Assembly: GCF_963259705.1 (NCBI RefSeq) | Contig: NC_081847.1 | Location: 90,134,546 to 90,198,545 of the forward strand | Source of the DNA: Myotis daubentonii | Lineage: Eukaryota > Chordata > Mammalia > Chiroptera > Vespertilionidae | DNA: 64,000 nucleotides | Direction of reading: 5' to 3' | Part shown: one piece after another, positions 43,031 through 55,543 of the stretch | How positions within the stretch are numbered: position 1 is the stretch's first letter | How the letters are laid out: each line of letters starts with the position of its first letter | Position numbers and translations under genes: made by a program | Notes under the pieces: model-generated | Told to the model about the DNA's origin: nothing | Databases searched by the model: none | What the model saw: the letters and a program-made list of their open reading frames with translations, nothing else

Positions 43031-46000
43031 GAGGCCGCAGGGAGGGGAGGGGAGAGGAGGGCGATGGGATAGAGTGGAGGAGGGGCGGGGGAGCTGGGCC
43101 GGGGGCTCTGGCAGGCTCCAAACTCATGTAAACAAACAATCCAGACTGTGGGGAAAGTTGATGGCAGGGTCCCTGAAAGGTCCCCAGGCTCTGGGTAGCC
43201 AGGTTCCCAGCGCCCCCTGAGCGGGAAAGGTGGGACTCATGGAGCGAAATTGGCAGGCAGGTGTGGCCAAAGGCCGGGGCAGTTAAAGTGCCGCCCTGGA
43301 GCCCTCTCCATCCAGCTGCACTTGAACTCAAATCAAAGTGAGTGGATGCTGCCTCGAGGAGTTCCCTCCAGCTTCACCTCGCCCCCTGCCCTGAGCCATC
43401 CGAAGCACCTGGCAGCTGGGAGAGGCCGGCTCCCATCCTTCCATCAGGTGCTCAAGTGGTTTCCTGGTTTGGGGCGCCGTGGGGTCTGCTCCCTTAGGAG
43501 GTGAGAGCCCCCTCCCCCCCCCCAGTGCTTTGTCTATGAGGGTGGCTACTGGAAAGGCAGGCATCACATGCCCAGCAAACTTTTCTGTCTCCTAGGAAGC
43601 CTTTCCTTGTCACTTTCAAAGGAGAGCAGAGCCAGAGGTGACAGGGTGTGTGTGGGTGGATCACGCCCAGTGGCCCCCATCTCAAAGGGGAGGTCTTGAA
43701 AATGGGGAGGAAGGGAGCAGGGCTGTGTGCCTGCCCAGGGGCCACAGGGAGCTGGGGATTGGTTGTTGTGGCTGTTGCTGCTCCTTGCAATCTGTCCCTG
43801 GTGTGTATTGCAAATCAGATTTCATGTCCAAGGGAAGAGAAAAAGGATGCCTTTTTACAGTGCTGCTGAGATGAAAACAAACCAAAAAGAAAATACTGTA
43901 GGATCTGACAATCGTGTTTTACTGGCTCCTTTTTTAAAACCCTTTTTAATGAGCCCAAGACTAAGGATGCTTCCTTTTTTTTCGAAAAGAAGCAGCAGTA
44001 TCTGTTCAGTTTCCCGTGATGGAACATCAGGATCCCAGACGCCAGGCTACCCCAGCCTAACCCACTGAGGTGTTACATCAGGAAAGGCAGGGTTCAGGCG
44101 CCCATCCTGGCACTTTCCCGTTCCGGAGGATGTCTGAGGGGCTGGGCCCACGCTGTGCAGCCTTGTGGAACTCGGTGTCTATTTTTCCCGTCATGGCGTT
44201 TCTGCCAGACCCCGGTGGCTAAAGTTTTAAGACATGGAAGGTATTCTCTGCAGTTGCTCAGGCAGCCTGGTGCTCGGGTGAGGCCCACGGGAGGCATGGA
44301 AAACCTTGGAGTTAGGAACCTTGTCAGTTGATTTTTCTCATATTATTAACTCATATTTGTGAGATGAGTTAATAATCTGGGGTGGCAAAAGATGACAGTA
44401 AGACAATAACACAAGCAGGAATGCAAACCCCTGTGTGCTTAAGTAGTGAACACAGACAGCATCCAAGTGAGAAGACGATGAAATGTACATTTATTTTGTA
44501 GGAGTTTTTCATGTGTTTAAAGATCAAAATGGTGAGCTTTAGTGTGATGGGCAAATGGCATCGCACAATGGGCACTGGTGATTAATATTCTATTATTTAA
44601 CCTTTATCCTGCCAGCATACTTAATTTAGCATACACATATAGATTCAAGACTCACACAACACAGTTATAGTCCTGAATGTACATGTACCCATATTTTAAA
44701 AAATATGTACTATCTAGTATGAATTCAGAAAGCCAGAAGGATAATAACATTAAGAGTTAACTTGTTCTAAGAGTAATTTTTGGAAATGAGCTTTATACAT
44801 GTGGTCCAATCAATCGTTTCTGAGGCCCTCTGTGCACTTGTATGGAATAAGTATGTCCCAGGAGTCAGTGTTACAAGGGCGGACTTTCAAAATGCAAAGT
44901 CACATTTGCCACCTTCGTCTGGCTGCAGCACGCCAGCCGGGCCTGCGGCTCTGTCCTGGCGGATGGCTGCGCTCCCAGGCTGCCGGCTCCATGGGGACGC
45001 CTCCCAGCTTCACTGGGCCATGTCATTTGAAGGATCTGTGGTGGTGTCTGACCACCGAGTGCTTACAAGTGTCATGGATGCTGCAAGAATCTAATCCTCC
45101 GCACAGTGAGAAACCGTATTTTCCTGTCAGAGAGAAAGATACAGAAAATAGTTCGTGGGAATCTATTGTTGATCTCAAAGAAACACAATCGAGATTCTGT
45201 TACATTATTGCTAACTATAGCATGTTAATTTTAGGGACTAATGGCATTATTCTAATCTTAATTCACAAAAAGAATGTAGGGATAAGCATCAAGTTACTAA
45301 CTTTAATGTAGAAAATGCTGTGAGTTGCAGCCAATAGCATTACATCAGCCCATTTATTATGGTATCAGCATAATATGAGAATGTTCTTTCAGCCTTATGT
45401 GTGGTTTAACAGGGAGGTAAATGCGTTAAGCCATTGTTTTTGCAATTGCATCACTTTTATTGAAGACAATTGAATGGGAGGGCATCCATTGTATTTATTT
45501 TTTGTTCACCTGTAGTTCTTAAAGTCTAAATAGTTCCCCAAATTCAGAGGAGGTGGAAAATTAAAATTGACCAGTCTGTGGAAATAAGAACAAAATAGAA
45601 TAACTTCAAAGAGAATTTACTTGTTAAGAATATGTTATCTATAGAAAATAGGTCTATTAATATAACAAAATTTAAACATGTTTGTAAATATTAAGTAATT
45701 CTGCATTTTTATTAAGTCTAGAAAAATAAAGCAACCCAAGCATAAAGACTTTATAAATAACCAAATTAACTTTTAATTTTTGCTCTCATTGCTTTGTTTT
45801 TTGAGTGTGTCATTTATGTTCAGATTCATATTTTATTGTAGCAAACTAAGCATTTAGGGTAATAAGTTTAAAAATAAGAGCTTTACTTTCTTATATTCAA
45901 ATGTATACATAACTAAGACAAGACGCGAGTAGACAAAAATCAAAATATTTTGAAGTCCTCTTTCTTCATTATTTTTGTTTTGTTTTCTTGTAAGAAATAT

Positions 46001-47229
46001 AAAACTTAAGAAAGAAGTTCTTGAAAAGTTTTGGAAAAGTCATTATTAAAGATTTCTAAAGCATAAAAATTTAATTTAGTCAAGGGACATGACATGCAAT
46101 GTGTAGGACATTAAAAAGGAAACAATAGGAGACTTATAATCTAAGTTTATCTTAAGCAACCCAAAATTTCTTTTTTATTTTGATTTCTTACATTTTAAGG
46201 CAGAATTTAGTCATTGTCCCAAATAAATAAAATTGGACTGGATTAATTAATTTCTCTTTTGCATTTTCATTGCACCTTCCACAATGGAAGAGTTAAATAA
46301 ATGTCAATTGAAAGTTGAAGGAATAAGGTTATGGAATTAAAAAGCCTCAGCATTGCACTTCACCAATCTCTTTCTCAGTGGACGTTACTATTGTACATGA
46401 CAAAAGGCCATCGAACCTCCTCCAGAAACACCTGTAGTGGAAATGCATTCATGGGAATGATCACATTTTTTAAACATTTGACCACCAGGCGTTGCAGTCC
46501 CGTGCAGAGTTCTGTATTAATGTATAGTTTTCAAGATATGATGTTTTATAGCAGATAGAAGACTACCCTATAAAGATTTCACTTTCTACAAAACATAGCC
46601 TGTTCAAAGATTTCACATAAATGAATGTAAACATCAGACATGCTAATTACCCATTTGCTACAATGACCTGCAATGATTAAAAAGCTGTTAGATTTTCTCA
46701 TCCACAGTGTTGATTCCTGGCTTGGTGTTCAGGAAGTGTTTCTCTAACTGCGAGGCACAGTTTTCTATTGGCTCGCTTTCTCAGAACTGATCACAGCCTT
46801 AACACAACAAACTAAGCTTGTAACCGCGCATTCCCCAAAGTGTCCCTCCCCTTTATACCAATTTGATATCCCCAGATTGGCAGTTGTTAAGTAGTTAGCT
46901 TTTGTATCAGAATTAACTCAACCATTCAGAATACAATTTGTTTATTATCTGAAACAGGACCATTGATTGCAAAATTATACCACTGGTTTGGGAGACAAAT
47001 AGTTACATCTTCCAATCAAAAAGCAATTAGAGTAGATATGAATGCATGTTATTGGCTTAGAGTGCGTGCTGACAAAAGTGGACGCGTTCACGTTTTACTT
47101 CTTGCTTATATTTTTTCCCATATTTAGAAACATGATGAGGTTTACTTATGATCTTAGCTAATTTCTAAGTATCTCCATTTTCTTGACATAAACATGCAGT
47201 AAAAAATGTTTGTTTCTAACAGCTACTTC
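43031..47229. other. Repeat-free 5' part of the KLHL14 intron
   Basis: I recognise no SINE, LINE, LTR or DNA transposon in 4.2 kb. 45.3-47.2 kb is AT-rich with many TAAT-type strings and a long stretch (46.6-47.1 kb) that reads like conserved non-coding DNA. Open frames here are short and without family resemblance. Confidence 0.45.
44342..44376. repeat. AT-rich perfect hairpin
   Basis: attattaactcat and atgagttaataat are perfect 13-bp inverted arms around a 9-nt loop (44355-44363). No repeat family recognised. Confidence 0.85.
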
Positions 47230-47375
47230 ATACCAGGTTACATGTTAATTTATCTAATGCTCATAATAGCCATAAGTGATGGGTACCATCATTAGCCTCA
47301 TTTTATAGATGGGAGACTGATGCACAGAGAAGGTAAGCATTTTGCTGAGGGCTGCACAGCTGGTGGGTGGCGGAG
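47230..47375 (-). mobile_element. MIR SINE
   Basis: taatgctcataatagcc, tttatagatgggagactg and ctgcacagctggtgggtgg: the MIR core in reverse orientation. Confidence 0.75.
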
Positions 47376-49040
47376 CCCGTCGGAGCCCCGGTAGTGGGTC
47401 CTTTGTGTCTGTGTCTCATCCAGGGTGTTCTGCTTCTGCCGTGAGCCTCTCTATGCTAGGATATGATCTGGTGGTTGTTCTTAGAGTTATACATAGACTA
47501 GACTTTCTTTTCAAAAAGAAACTTGTGAGGGTTGAATATTAATGTATCTGACTTTAAAAGAAGTTGAGAGGAATTGTTCTAGGCCTGGGGCCTGCATCCC
47601 CCCCACCCCCATAAAAGACCAAATAGTAATTATTTTTGGCTTGTGGGGTGGGAGGTGGAGCAAGTTGAAACTTCTCCACTCTTTCCCTGTAGCACAAAAA
47701 GAGCCATGGACAACGCATTAATGAACGAGCATGGCTGGGTGACAGGAACACGTCATTTGTAGACAAGAAATTTCATGTTGCACGTGTCATGACATATTAT
47801 TATTCCCCTTTTGATTTTTTCAACCATTTTTGAATGTAAAACCCATGCTGTCTGCGTGGGCTGCATAGAAACAGGAGGTAGGCTGGAGTTTTTCTCTGAG
47901 TCACAGTTGGCCAACCCCCGTTCGGGGCACTAGGGAGCCATCACTGAACAAAACGGACACAAAATTTTGTCCTCATTCTAGTGGGAAGGGCCCCATTGGT
48001 CTTTCTCCCGCTCGGAGATAATGTCGGTCTACATAAATCTGCCATGCTAAGTTAAAATTTCAACTTCCCATAGTAAGGCTTAAGAATTTCAATAGTGATT
48101 CCAGGGAGGTAAATAGTAATTAATTAAAACAGTGACTGAGGTGCTCATTTTTTTCAAACATAGATGCTTAGATATTGAACCAACTACCATAGATTGGTCA
48201 GTATTCAGAAGAGGGTTACATAGTATTTCTATGGTATTTTAATAACTTCTAGTTGGAAATTCAGGGACATTTAACCCACTGCTTCCTGAGATGGACATGC
48301 ATATATTCAGCCAACTCATCTAGGCATATAAGTGAGCACGTGAACAATTATTTTTCTAAATACCAACCTGTATGTCCCGCTGCTCTGAATATTTGTAATC
48401 AAAGCACTTAACTCACCATCTGACCTTGATCCAAAAATATGAGTTCCAGATGAAACGGCGTTTGTCTTAAACACAACTGAGGTCAGCATTTAGGGTCTAG
48501 CTCAGTTTAGTGTGAGAGAAGAGCCCGACTTCTTCTCCACTGGCCCACCATGCTTAGCCATCAGTTCCAAGGTGAGGGGGCTAAATTATGGGGTTGCTGA
48601 GATTTGTCCCTATGATAGGGACTTACTGAAAAACAGGGTGGGCCAACATATTTTTCATACATCTATGAAAATAAGAACTTTTCGTTTAACCATGCAAAGA
48701 TGGCTGTGGAAGCAAAACAAACTAAAACAAAGCCTTAATGCTTGGATTTGAACCCAGAAGCCCCTGCCCCCAGACTTCTGTGCCCTGAAGTACCAATGAC
48801 ATCAGCCTTGTTTCCATGGGGACCATGGAGAGCTAAGCATGTGAGAGATCCCTACAGGTGATGAATACAACAGGTAGCAGCCAGAAGGACCAAAACGCCT
48901 GTATACTTTAAGAACACAAAGCAAGACCCTTCTAATTGGAAATTTATTCTGTTTATGTGTTGTTTCAAGAAAATCATTTGAACAATTGTTGTGCCATAAA
49001 TGTTTATGCCTTCTGTTGTTCATTTAGAATTTCAGAAAAT
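47376..49040. other. Intronic DNA without recognised repeat
   Basis: Unique-looking sequence; nothing recognised. Confidence 0.4.
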
Positions 49041-49519
49041 ATATGTATTGCAATGTCCTTTCCATTCACTTCCAAGATGGTTCATGAGGCATGAATTAGT
49101 ACTGCTGAGTGCTTTAAAGCAAACAAACAAACAAAAACAACAAACACGTGATGAAATGGGCGGGAGCGTGAGTTAACTGGGGAAAGGACTCTCAGTTGTA
49201 AGGGATGATACAGTGAGTATGTCCATTTTACTGTGAACATCAGAAGGGCTTACATATTCACAATTAATATTAGTGAACATAGGTTTAGAACCATTTGCAA
49301 CATGAAAAGCAGAAAGGTACTAGACTAAACCTACAATTGTAAGAACAATGAAAATAGCAACTACTTACGATGCGAAGAAAGAAAACAAATCACAGGGAAG
49401 TGGAAGGGAAGAAAAACAAGGAGTAAGGAAAATGCAAGAAAACATGGGAAATCAAAGAAATGATGAAGAGATGTGTCAATGTGGATTCATCAATTGTAGC
49501 AAAAGCCCCGCTCTGTGGG

Positions 49520-49640
49520 GGTGTTGAGGTGATGCCTGGGTGGGAGCAGGGGCTATATGGGAAGTCTCTGTGCCGTCCTCTCAGTTTTGCTGTGAATCTA
49601 AAACTGCTCTAAAAAAACAAAGTCTTTAAAAAGTAAATTA
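49520..49640 (+). mobile_element. L1M 3' end fragment
   Basis: atatgggaagtctctgtgcc, cagttttgctgtgaatctaa and aactgctctaaaaaa: the typical L1M 3' terminus. It may extend upstream. Confidence 0.7.
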
Positions 49641-50261
49641 ACATCATTAAAAAAGGAGAGAGAGATAAGCCGTCTGAACAAGAAAGAGAAAAAAAACTAG
49701 CAGCAGAGAAGGATGGGCAAGGAAATTCTAGAACGTGGAGAGCAGCTGTTCAATATTTGTTGGACAAATAATTACAAATTCAGAAGCATTTAAATCACTG
49801 CACACCCAACTTATATAATTTACAGAGTGAAGCATGGAGTTCCATTAAACAGTGAAAAATTCAGTCCTCAAAAAAAAAAAAAAATGTTTCCAAAAGAAAA
49901 ATGTCAATTGTGGTAACTTCACTCCTCTAATCTGATTCAGTTCGATAATTCCATGTGTGTAATCTAGGTCCATCAAGATGTGTAATAAAAAGCTCTTTGC
50001 TGTTGTGCGAAATGCAGGCTTTTCGGAAGTGTCAGGGTTCAAAGGGCACAGCCCGTTGTGCCAAGGGAGGAGAGGAAACGTTACTGCGTTCTTTGCAACA
50101 ATCTGAATTCCCAGCGGAACTGGAACGGACAGCAGACTGAGAAGCAAGGGGCCGCCCCTCCGCCACCTGGACCCGGTGCCCATGACCCTGCCACGCCCAC
50201 CGATGCACTGCATTTACCACTGCCAGCAAGTTCTGCTATGGACTAGCCCCAGCTTTGTACT

Positions 50262-50390
50262 GAGCAGATGTCATGCTCCAAGCTCTGTGCTCGGTGGTGA
50301 GATACAGAGTGGGGTAAGACAGGCACGTTCCTGACTTCACGTAGTTTACAGTATAAGGAAAAAGAGGAAATAATTACACAGGTGCCCTGT
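50262..50390 (-). mobile_element. L2/MIR-like fragment; matches part of the patch at 53.65 kb
   Basis: gcagatgtcatgctccaag, gtggtgagatacagagtgg and ttcctgacttcacgtagttt resemble a reverse-orientation old L2-type 3' region. 50278-50343 and 50357-50378 recur at 53669-53752, the latter inverted. Confidence 0.5.
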
Positions 50391-50547
50391 GCGGGAGGCC
50401 GGGGATCAGGGCTGCAACCGTGTCCCAGTGGCCAAGAAGGTTGTCTACGGAAGAGGCTAAGATGAGCCTTGGACGATTCCATCGCCAGGCCGGGGGCGGG
50501 GACCAAAAGCATTGCTGAGGGGCCAGCACCTGCGTGAGCATCTAGCA

Positions 50548-50751
50548 CAGCAGTTCTCAACCTGTGGGTCGCGACCCCTTTGGCTGTCGAACGACCCTTT
50601 CACAGGGGTCGCCTAAGACCATCCTGCATATTACATGACGATTCATCACAGTAGCAACATGACAGTTATGAAGTAGCCACAAAAATAATTTTATGGTTGG
50701 GTCACAATATGAGGGACTGTATTTAAAGAGCCAGAAGGTTGAGAACCACTG
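50548..50751 (+). mobile_element. SPIN hAT element, non-autonomous (copy 4)
   Basis: 204 bp, cagcagttctcaacctg to aggttgagaaccactg, with gggtcgcgacccctttgg near the 5' end. A perfect 8-bp target duplication, atctagca, lies at 50540-50547 and 50752-50759. Opposite in orientation to the other three copies. Confidence 0.96.
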
Positions 50752-51772
50752 ATCTAGCAGAAGAGAGTTCGGTGCCTTCCAGGAACCGAGAGAAGGTGCC
50801 TGTGGCTAGAGATGGCGCAGGCAGTGTGGTCCGGATCAGGGAGGAAGCTGTAGGCTCCGCTCAGGATTAGCTAAGCCAGGGGTGAATTCCGCAGTGCAAC
50901 CCCGCATGTGTCCTACCTGGACTGTGGTGGGAACACTGCTGCCTTCGAAGCCATAACCCTACAGGCCTGTTCTACCTCCGCGGGAGCTGAGTCCCACGTC
51001 AGCAAAATGGGTTGATAAGTGTAGTTATAACAAACCGGCGTCTTGGGAACAATCAGCGGAGATGAGGGAAAAAGCTATATAAACAGGAAACGCTCTTTGA
51101 AATTCAGTGATTGTCGGTGCCAGGAGATACATTAAGCAGAACGTACCTGGATACACGATTGCCCAGCAGGAGAACTCTCGGACATGTCTGTGACCCCACG
51201 GATGGCACAGAATTAATTCATCGGGAACTTATAACACAAGGAGAATGAGGTCAAAGGACCCTGAAGGTGAAGGCAAGGGCATCAGAAGGAAGTGGGGAAA
51301 CCAGCAATTCTGCTTGCCCTCTGCAGTGTTCATTCCTGAGAGGGGAAACGGTGGCCTTTTTAGCTACAGAAGTCTTCCCGTGCTTGCTTTCCCTCCTCCT
51401 TTTCACCCCATGAACTCGAGCTCAGAGGCCTCCCTTTCTGCTGCTCCCAGAGCCACCCTCCCACACTCCTGGGCCCAGCTCTCGGCTCCCAGCGCGCTGC
51501 CTGCCTGCGAGGGCTGGTCCATTGCACCTGCGCGGGGACTGGAACTTCCAGCTCAGCTGGGCCACCGTATGGAGACTGGCTCACTGGAGGCCACAGAGAA
51601 GTGAACTGGAGAATTGCAGGCGGTTTCACTTCCCCGCCTTATGTGCCTCCAGGTGCCTCTGAGACAGGCGAGGCCAGTGAGATGGAGAAGAGGAGGAAGG
51701 GAGAAAGCGCCAGGGTTAGAGAATGAAAGAAGGAAGAGTCCTTTATGGAGAGGCATTGTTGGAACATGTGGA

Positions 51773-51775
<3 letters not shown>

Positions 51776-51821
<46 letters not shown>

Positions 51822-51878
51822 GCAGTCAGCATGCATAGTATTGGGTTCCAGCTTTAAATTTTCTGCCCAGTGACTCTG

Positions 51879-51918
<40 letters not shown>

Positions 51919-51977
51919 GCAGTCAGCATGCATAGTATTGGGTTCCAGCTTTAAATTTTCTGCCCAGTGACTCTGAG

Positions 51978-52006
<29 letters not shown>
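51776..52006. repeat. Compound repeat: (TG)n - 62-bp unit - (TG)n - same unit - (TG)n
   Basis: The 62-bp units at 51820-51881 and 51917-51978 are identical over their whole length, with period 97 bp including the TG tract between them. TG tracts lie at 51776-51819, 51882-51916 and 51979-52006. Confidence 0.95.
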
Positions 52007-52008
<2 letters not shown>

Positions 52009-53211
52009 ATCAGATAAAGGTCTATTTTGTATGTGAAGATGGGGATGGGACAGTCAATTTTATGTTCTGGCACCGAGTGAGGAATCGTTGGGTTTGGAAG
52101 AGCAATTTTTTGCCCAAAGAGAAAATAGTCACATTTATAAATCCTGCCCAGAACAAAGCAGCAGACCACGTCTGGTCCTGGTTTTTAGCACCCCTTCAAC
52201 TGACCCCACCAGAACTTCATGGGCAAAGGAAAAGGGGGAGGAGAGGGGATGTATAACCTGTGAGTCAGAGAGGGAAACTTTGAAGGGAAAATGTAATGCT
52301 TTAAAGATGCACAGTAGGCCCTCAGCACTTCCTATCGCATATGCATTAACAAGGGTTCAGTGACACTATGAGGGATCCCAGCCAATATCGGTGTATTACA
52401 GAGGCAGAAGTGTGTGCCTCAGAGCACAGACCAATTTGGTGGATTGGTTACTATGACAACTGTACCACTACTGTCAGTGGCAATTCCTGTAGTCTCCCTG
52501 TCATAAGGTTTTCACAAGTGTTCACTCTAGAATGACGTTTGTAGGTAGGCACTGCAAAGAAAAGCTAGGAAATATAGCTATGGATGAGGATAGATACAGA
52601 TGTAGATGTAGAGATAGAAATAGAGATAGATAGATGAATGAGAGAAAATATGGCATAACAGGAGGTACAAATAGAAAGATTATGTTAAAATGCAAATATC
52701 TTAAATAGGTCTATTGCATAGTAATTAAGACCTAAAAGTCAGACAGATGCAAGTCAAACCCCACCCTGACCACTTATGAACTGGCTTTCGCTTGGTAATT
52801 CTCATGACTTATTTTCAGATTGCTTTTCTATAAAATGTACATAACAATACCCATTTCATTAGGGCACTTCGGACTATTGGGAGAATATGTGTATAACAGA
52901 ACATAGTGTCTGGCTGTGAATACTTAATAGCTTTTATTTTTGTAGGCGTAGTTCTATTTATATCTAATTGCCTTTCTATTTGCCTGTTAAGACTTCTAAT
53001 TCCATAGCATGCGTTCCTCCTAGAGCTGGATTCTCACAGCCTGAGTTCCCAGGGCTGCTCTGAACAGATAGTGTTTCTGCTGACAGTATCCCTTCTACCC
53101 ACCTTGGTCCGAGCTACGGAGCTGGGACCAGTCCCGCAGCCTGGTCCATCTGCTTCATCTGTCCATGTCAGCAAGTGGAAAGGTTGGAAAGACTGTGGTG
53201 GATTTGTATGA

Positions 53212-54200
53212 AACATTTCATTGAGATGTAGCTTACATATCATTCAATTCACCCATTTAAAGAGTAAAATCCGATGGTTTTAATATATTCACAGAGTTGT
53301 GCAGCCATCCCCACAATTAATTGTAGACCATTTTACCACCCCCCAAAAGACCCCATACCTGTTAGCAATCAGCCTCCATTCCTCCCACCCCCACCCCCTC
53401 AGCCTAGGCAACCACTAGCCTACTCTCTGTCTCCATAGACGCATGGATTTGCTTATTCTGGACATTTTATATAAATAGAATCATACAGTATGTGGTGTTC
53501 TGTCTGGCTTCTTTCATGTAGCATAATGTTGTTCAAGTCCATCCATGTTGTAACATGTAGTACTTCATTCCTTTTTATGGCTAAACAGTATTCCATTGTA
53601 TGGATAGGCCACATTTTAGTCATTCATCGGTTGATGGACATTTGTATAAAATAATGGTTGGGTCACAACCAAGCTCTGTGCTGGGTGGTGAGATACAGAG
53701 TGGAATAAGACAGACGCGTTCCTGACTTCATGTAATTATTTCCTCTTTTTCCACATTTGTTATAAAATTTTGTCCTGATGGACAAAAAGTTGCCACTTTT
53801 TGCTATTATAAATAATGCTGCCATGAGCATTCATGAGTGTACAGGTTTCTGCATGGACATATGCTTTCATTTCTCTTGGGCGTAGACCTAGGAGAGAAAT
53901 TGCTGGGTCATGTAGTATTCGGTTGACATTGAACACATGTTGGACCCTTTGAGGAACTGTCAGATTATTTTCCAAAGCAGCCCCACCATTTGGCATTCTC
54001 ACCAGCAAGTATATAATGGTTCGCATTTCGCCATATCCTCACCAACACTTGCTATCAGTCTTTTTGACTGTAGCCATTCTAGTGGGTACGAAGTTAGCTC
54101 TCATTGTGGTTGGCATGTCACTAGTGGCTGATGTTGTTGAGAGCATCTCTTCATGTGCTTATTGGCCACTTGTACTTTTTTTCAATGTCTAGTCAAATTC
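53212..54200 (-). mobile_element. Old L1M 3' region, reverse orientation, with a patch insertion
   Basis: tagaatcatacagtatgtgg, tattccattgtatggatagg, catatgctttcatttctc and gagaaattgctgggtcatg are landmarks of an L1M 3' region read in reverse. Frames are broken. The run is interrupted at 53652-53752 by sequence that is not L1. Confidence 0.8.
53652..53752 (+). other. Patchwork insertion flanked by short duplication
   Basis: About 100 bp inside the L1, flanked by acatttgtataaaa (53638-53651) and acatttgttataaaa (53753-53767). Segment A (53654-53668) matches 50693-50707, within SPIN copy 4. Segment B (53669-53734) matches 50278-50343 at about 60 of 66. Segment C (53731-53752) matches 50378-50357 inverted, 22 of 22. 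B and C share tgta at the junction. Confidence 0.7.
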
Positions 54201-55320
54201 TTTGGTCATTTTTTGGTTGTTGCTGTTTTTTTTTTTTCTTATTGAAGTGGTGAGAGTCCTTCAAGCAAGTTTAGTAGGGCTTATTGTGTTTCCTAGATCA
54301 CAGCTGGCCCACCTTCTGTAGGAATTAGGGGTTCCATTTGACAAAAGTGAAAAGAAAATGCACTCAGATGGACAGTGGAAAATTCTCGGATACTTCTAAT
54401 TGGCACCTGTTCTAGTATTTTAAAATCTTGGTGTTTGGTGGTCGATGTTGGTGTCGTTTGTTTTCTTCGTGTCACTGTGTGGGCCTTATGTTGACTTAAG
54501 CATGATATTTCTTAAGTGATGGCCTGGACTTGGTTTAGCAAATATTTTACTGAAAGAAAAAACATCGTTACTAAAATTATTTGCTTACATTTTCTTATAG
54601 GCACATAAGGAATTTTTTATTCAAACTATATTTATACAGTGATGTTTTTAGGGATATGAGTTAAAATTCTTTGACTGCCAAGACAGTGATAACTCATAAG
54701 ATCCACTGCAGAAGAAGAATATGTGTGTTTTTTTAAAAAAAGGCAAACTTACAAACCAGACACTCTCAGTTGAAAGAGAATAACGGTTCCTTATGGGATC
54801 AGCAGGAAACAGCCAGCCTGGGATTGTCAGTGGTGGCTGAGATTCAACTGAGGGCTTCACTTCATATGTCGCCCAGGCGTTCCTGACATGGAAAAGTTAG
54901 TCATGATAATAACTCGTTCGGTTTCATCTTCCTTTGTTACAGTCTCCTTGCAATTCTCCTTAGCAACCAAAAAATATGTGCAGCTCTTGGTAAGAAATTC
55001 CTTTTACCAATCTTAGTAGGCAGGTACTATTACTTCACTAACTGTTGCTTTGAGTGTATAGATATGGAAGAATGCTTAGCAAACTTATTTCCAAGCTTAA
55101 TGTTTATGCTTCTGGACAGAACAATTTCTATATTGATTATGAACATCTTTGAACAATCAAAGTCTGGATTTCTGTTAAAAGATTTACTTTTCTATAACAA
55201 AGATGACTTTGGGCCGCCATCATAGATCTGAGTGCAAAAATGGTAGGAATTTGAACAAGGATTTCTTTATCTGGATATTCAAGAGGTCAAAGTGTTATCA
55301 AAGGTATCTGATAATTTTAT

Positions 55321-55543
55321 GCCCGGGCGGCGTGGCTCAGTGGTTGAGCATTGACCTATGAACCAGGAGGTCACGGTTTGATTCCCGGTCAGGGCACATA
55401 ATCAGGTTGCGGGCTCCATCCCCAGTGTGGGGTGTGCAGGAGGCAGCCCATCAATGATTCTCATCACTGATGTTTCTATCTCTCTCTCTCTCTCCTCTCT
55501 CTCCCTCTCTCTTCCTCTCTGAAATCAATAAAAATAAATAAAT
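55321..55543 (+). mobile_element. VES SINE (copy 9, forward), youngest-looking
   Basis: gcccgggcggcgtggctcag head, box B cggtttgattcccgg, a CT-rich middle and an (AAAT)n tail. A perfect 20-bp target-site duplication lies at 55301-55320 and 55544-55563. The head differs from the gccctagctgg copies, so it is a different VES-type subfamily. Confidence 0.95.

Larger units (their letters stand above)
39430..43050 (+). promoter_or_regulatory. KLHL14: KLHL14 promoter region and CpG island
   Basis: From about 40040 to 43050 the sequence is very rich in G+C and in CpG, in sharp contrast to the AT-rich DNA on both sides. It covers candidate intron 1 and the whole first coding exon. The segment just upstream (39430-40000) is less GC-rich and is bracketed by a GA tract and a CT tract, and may hold the start site. 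The only TATA-like string (tttata near 39375) is unconvincing, so a dispersed CpG-island promoter is more likely. Bidirectional initiation is plausible, since the human locus has an annotated antisense transcript, but I see no exon to support it here. Confidence 0.75.

Noticed and set aside
40689..43220. Plus-strand open frame of 843 codons overlapping KLHL14
   Set aside because: It runs in a different frame from the BTB-BACK protein and is made of poly-Pro, poly-Gly and poly-Ala stretches from the CCT repeat and GC-rich DNA. It is a shadow frame.
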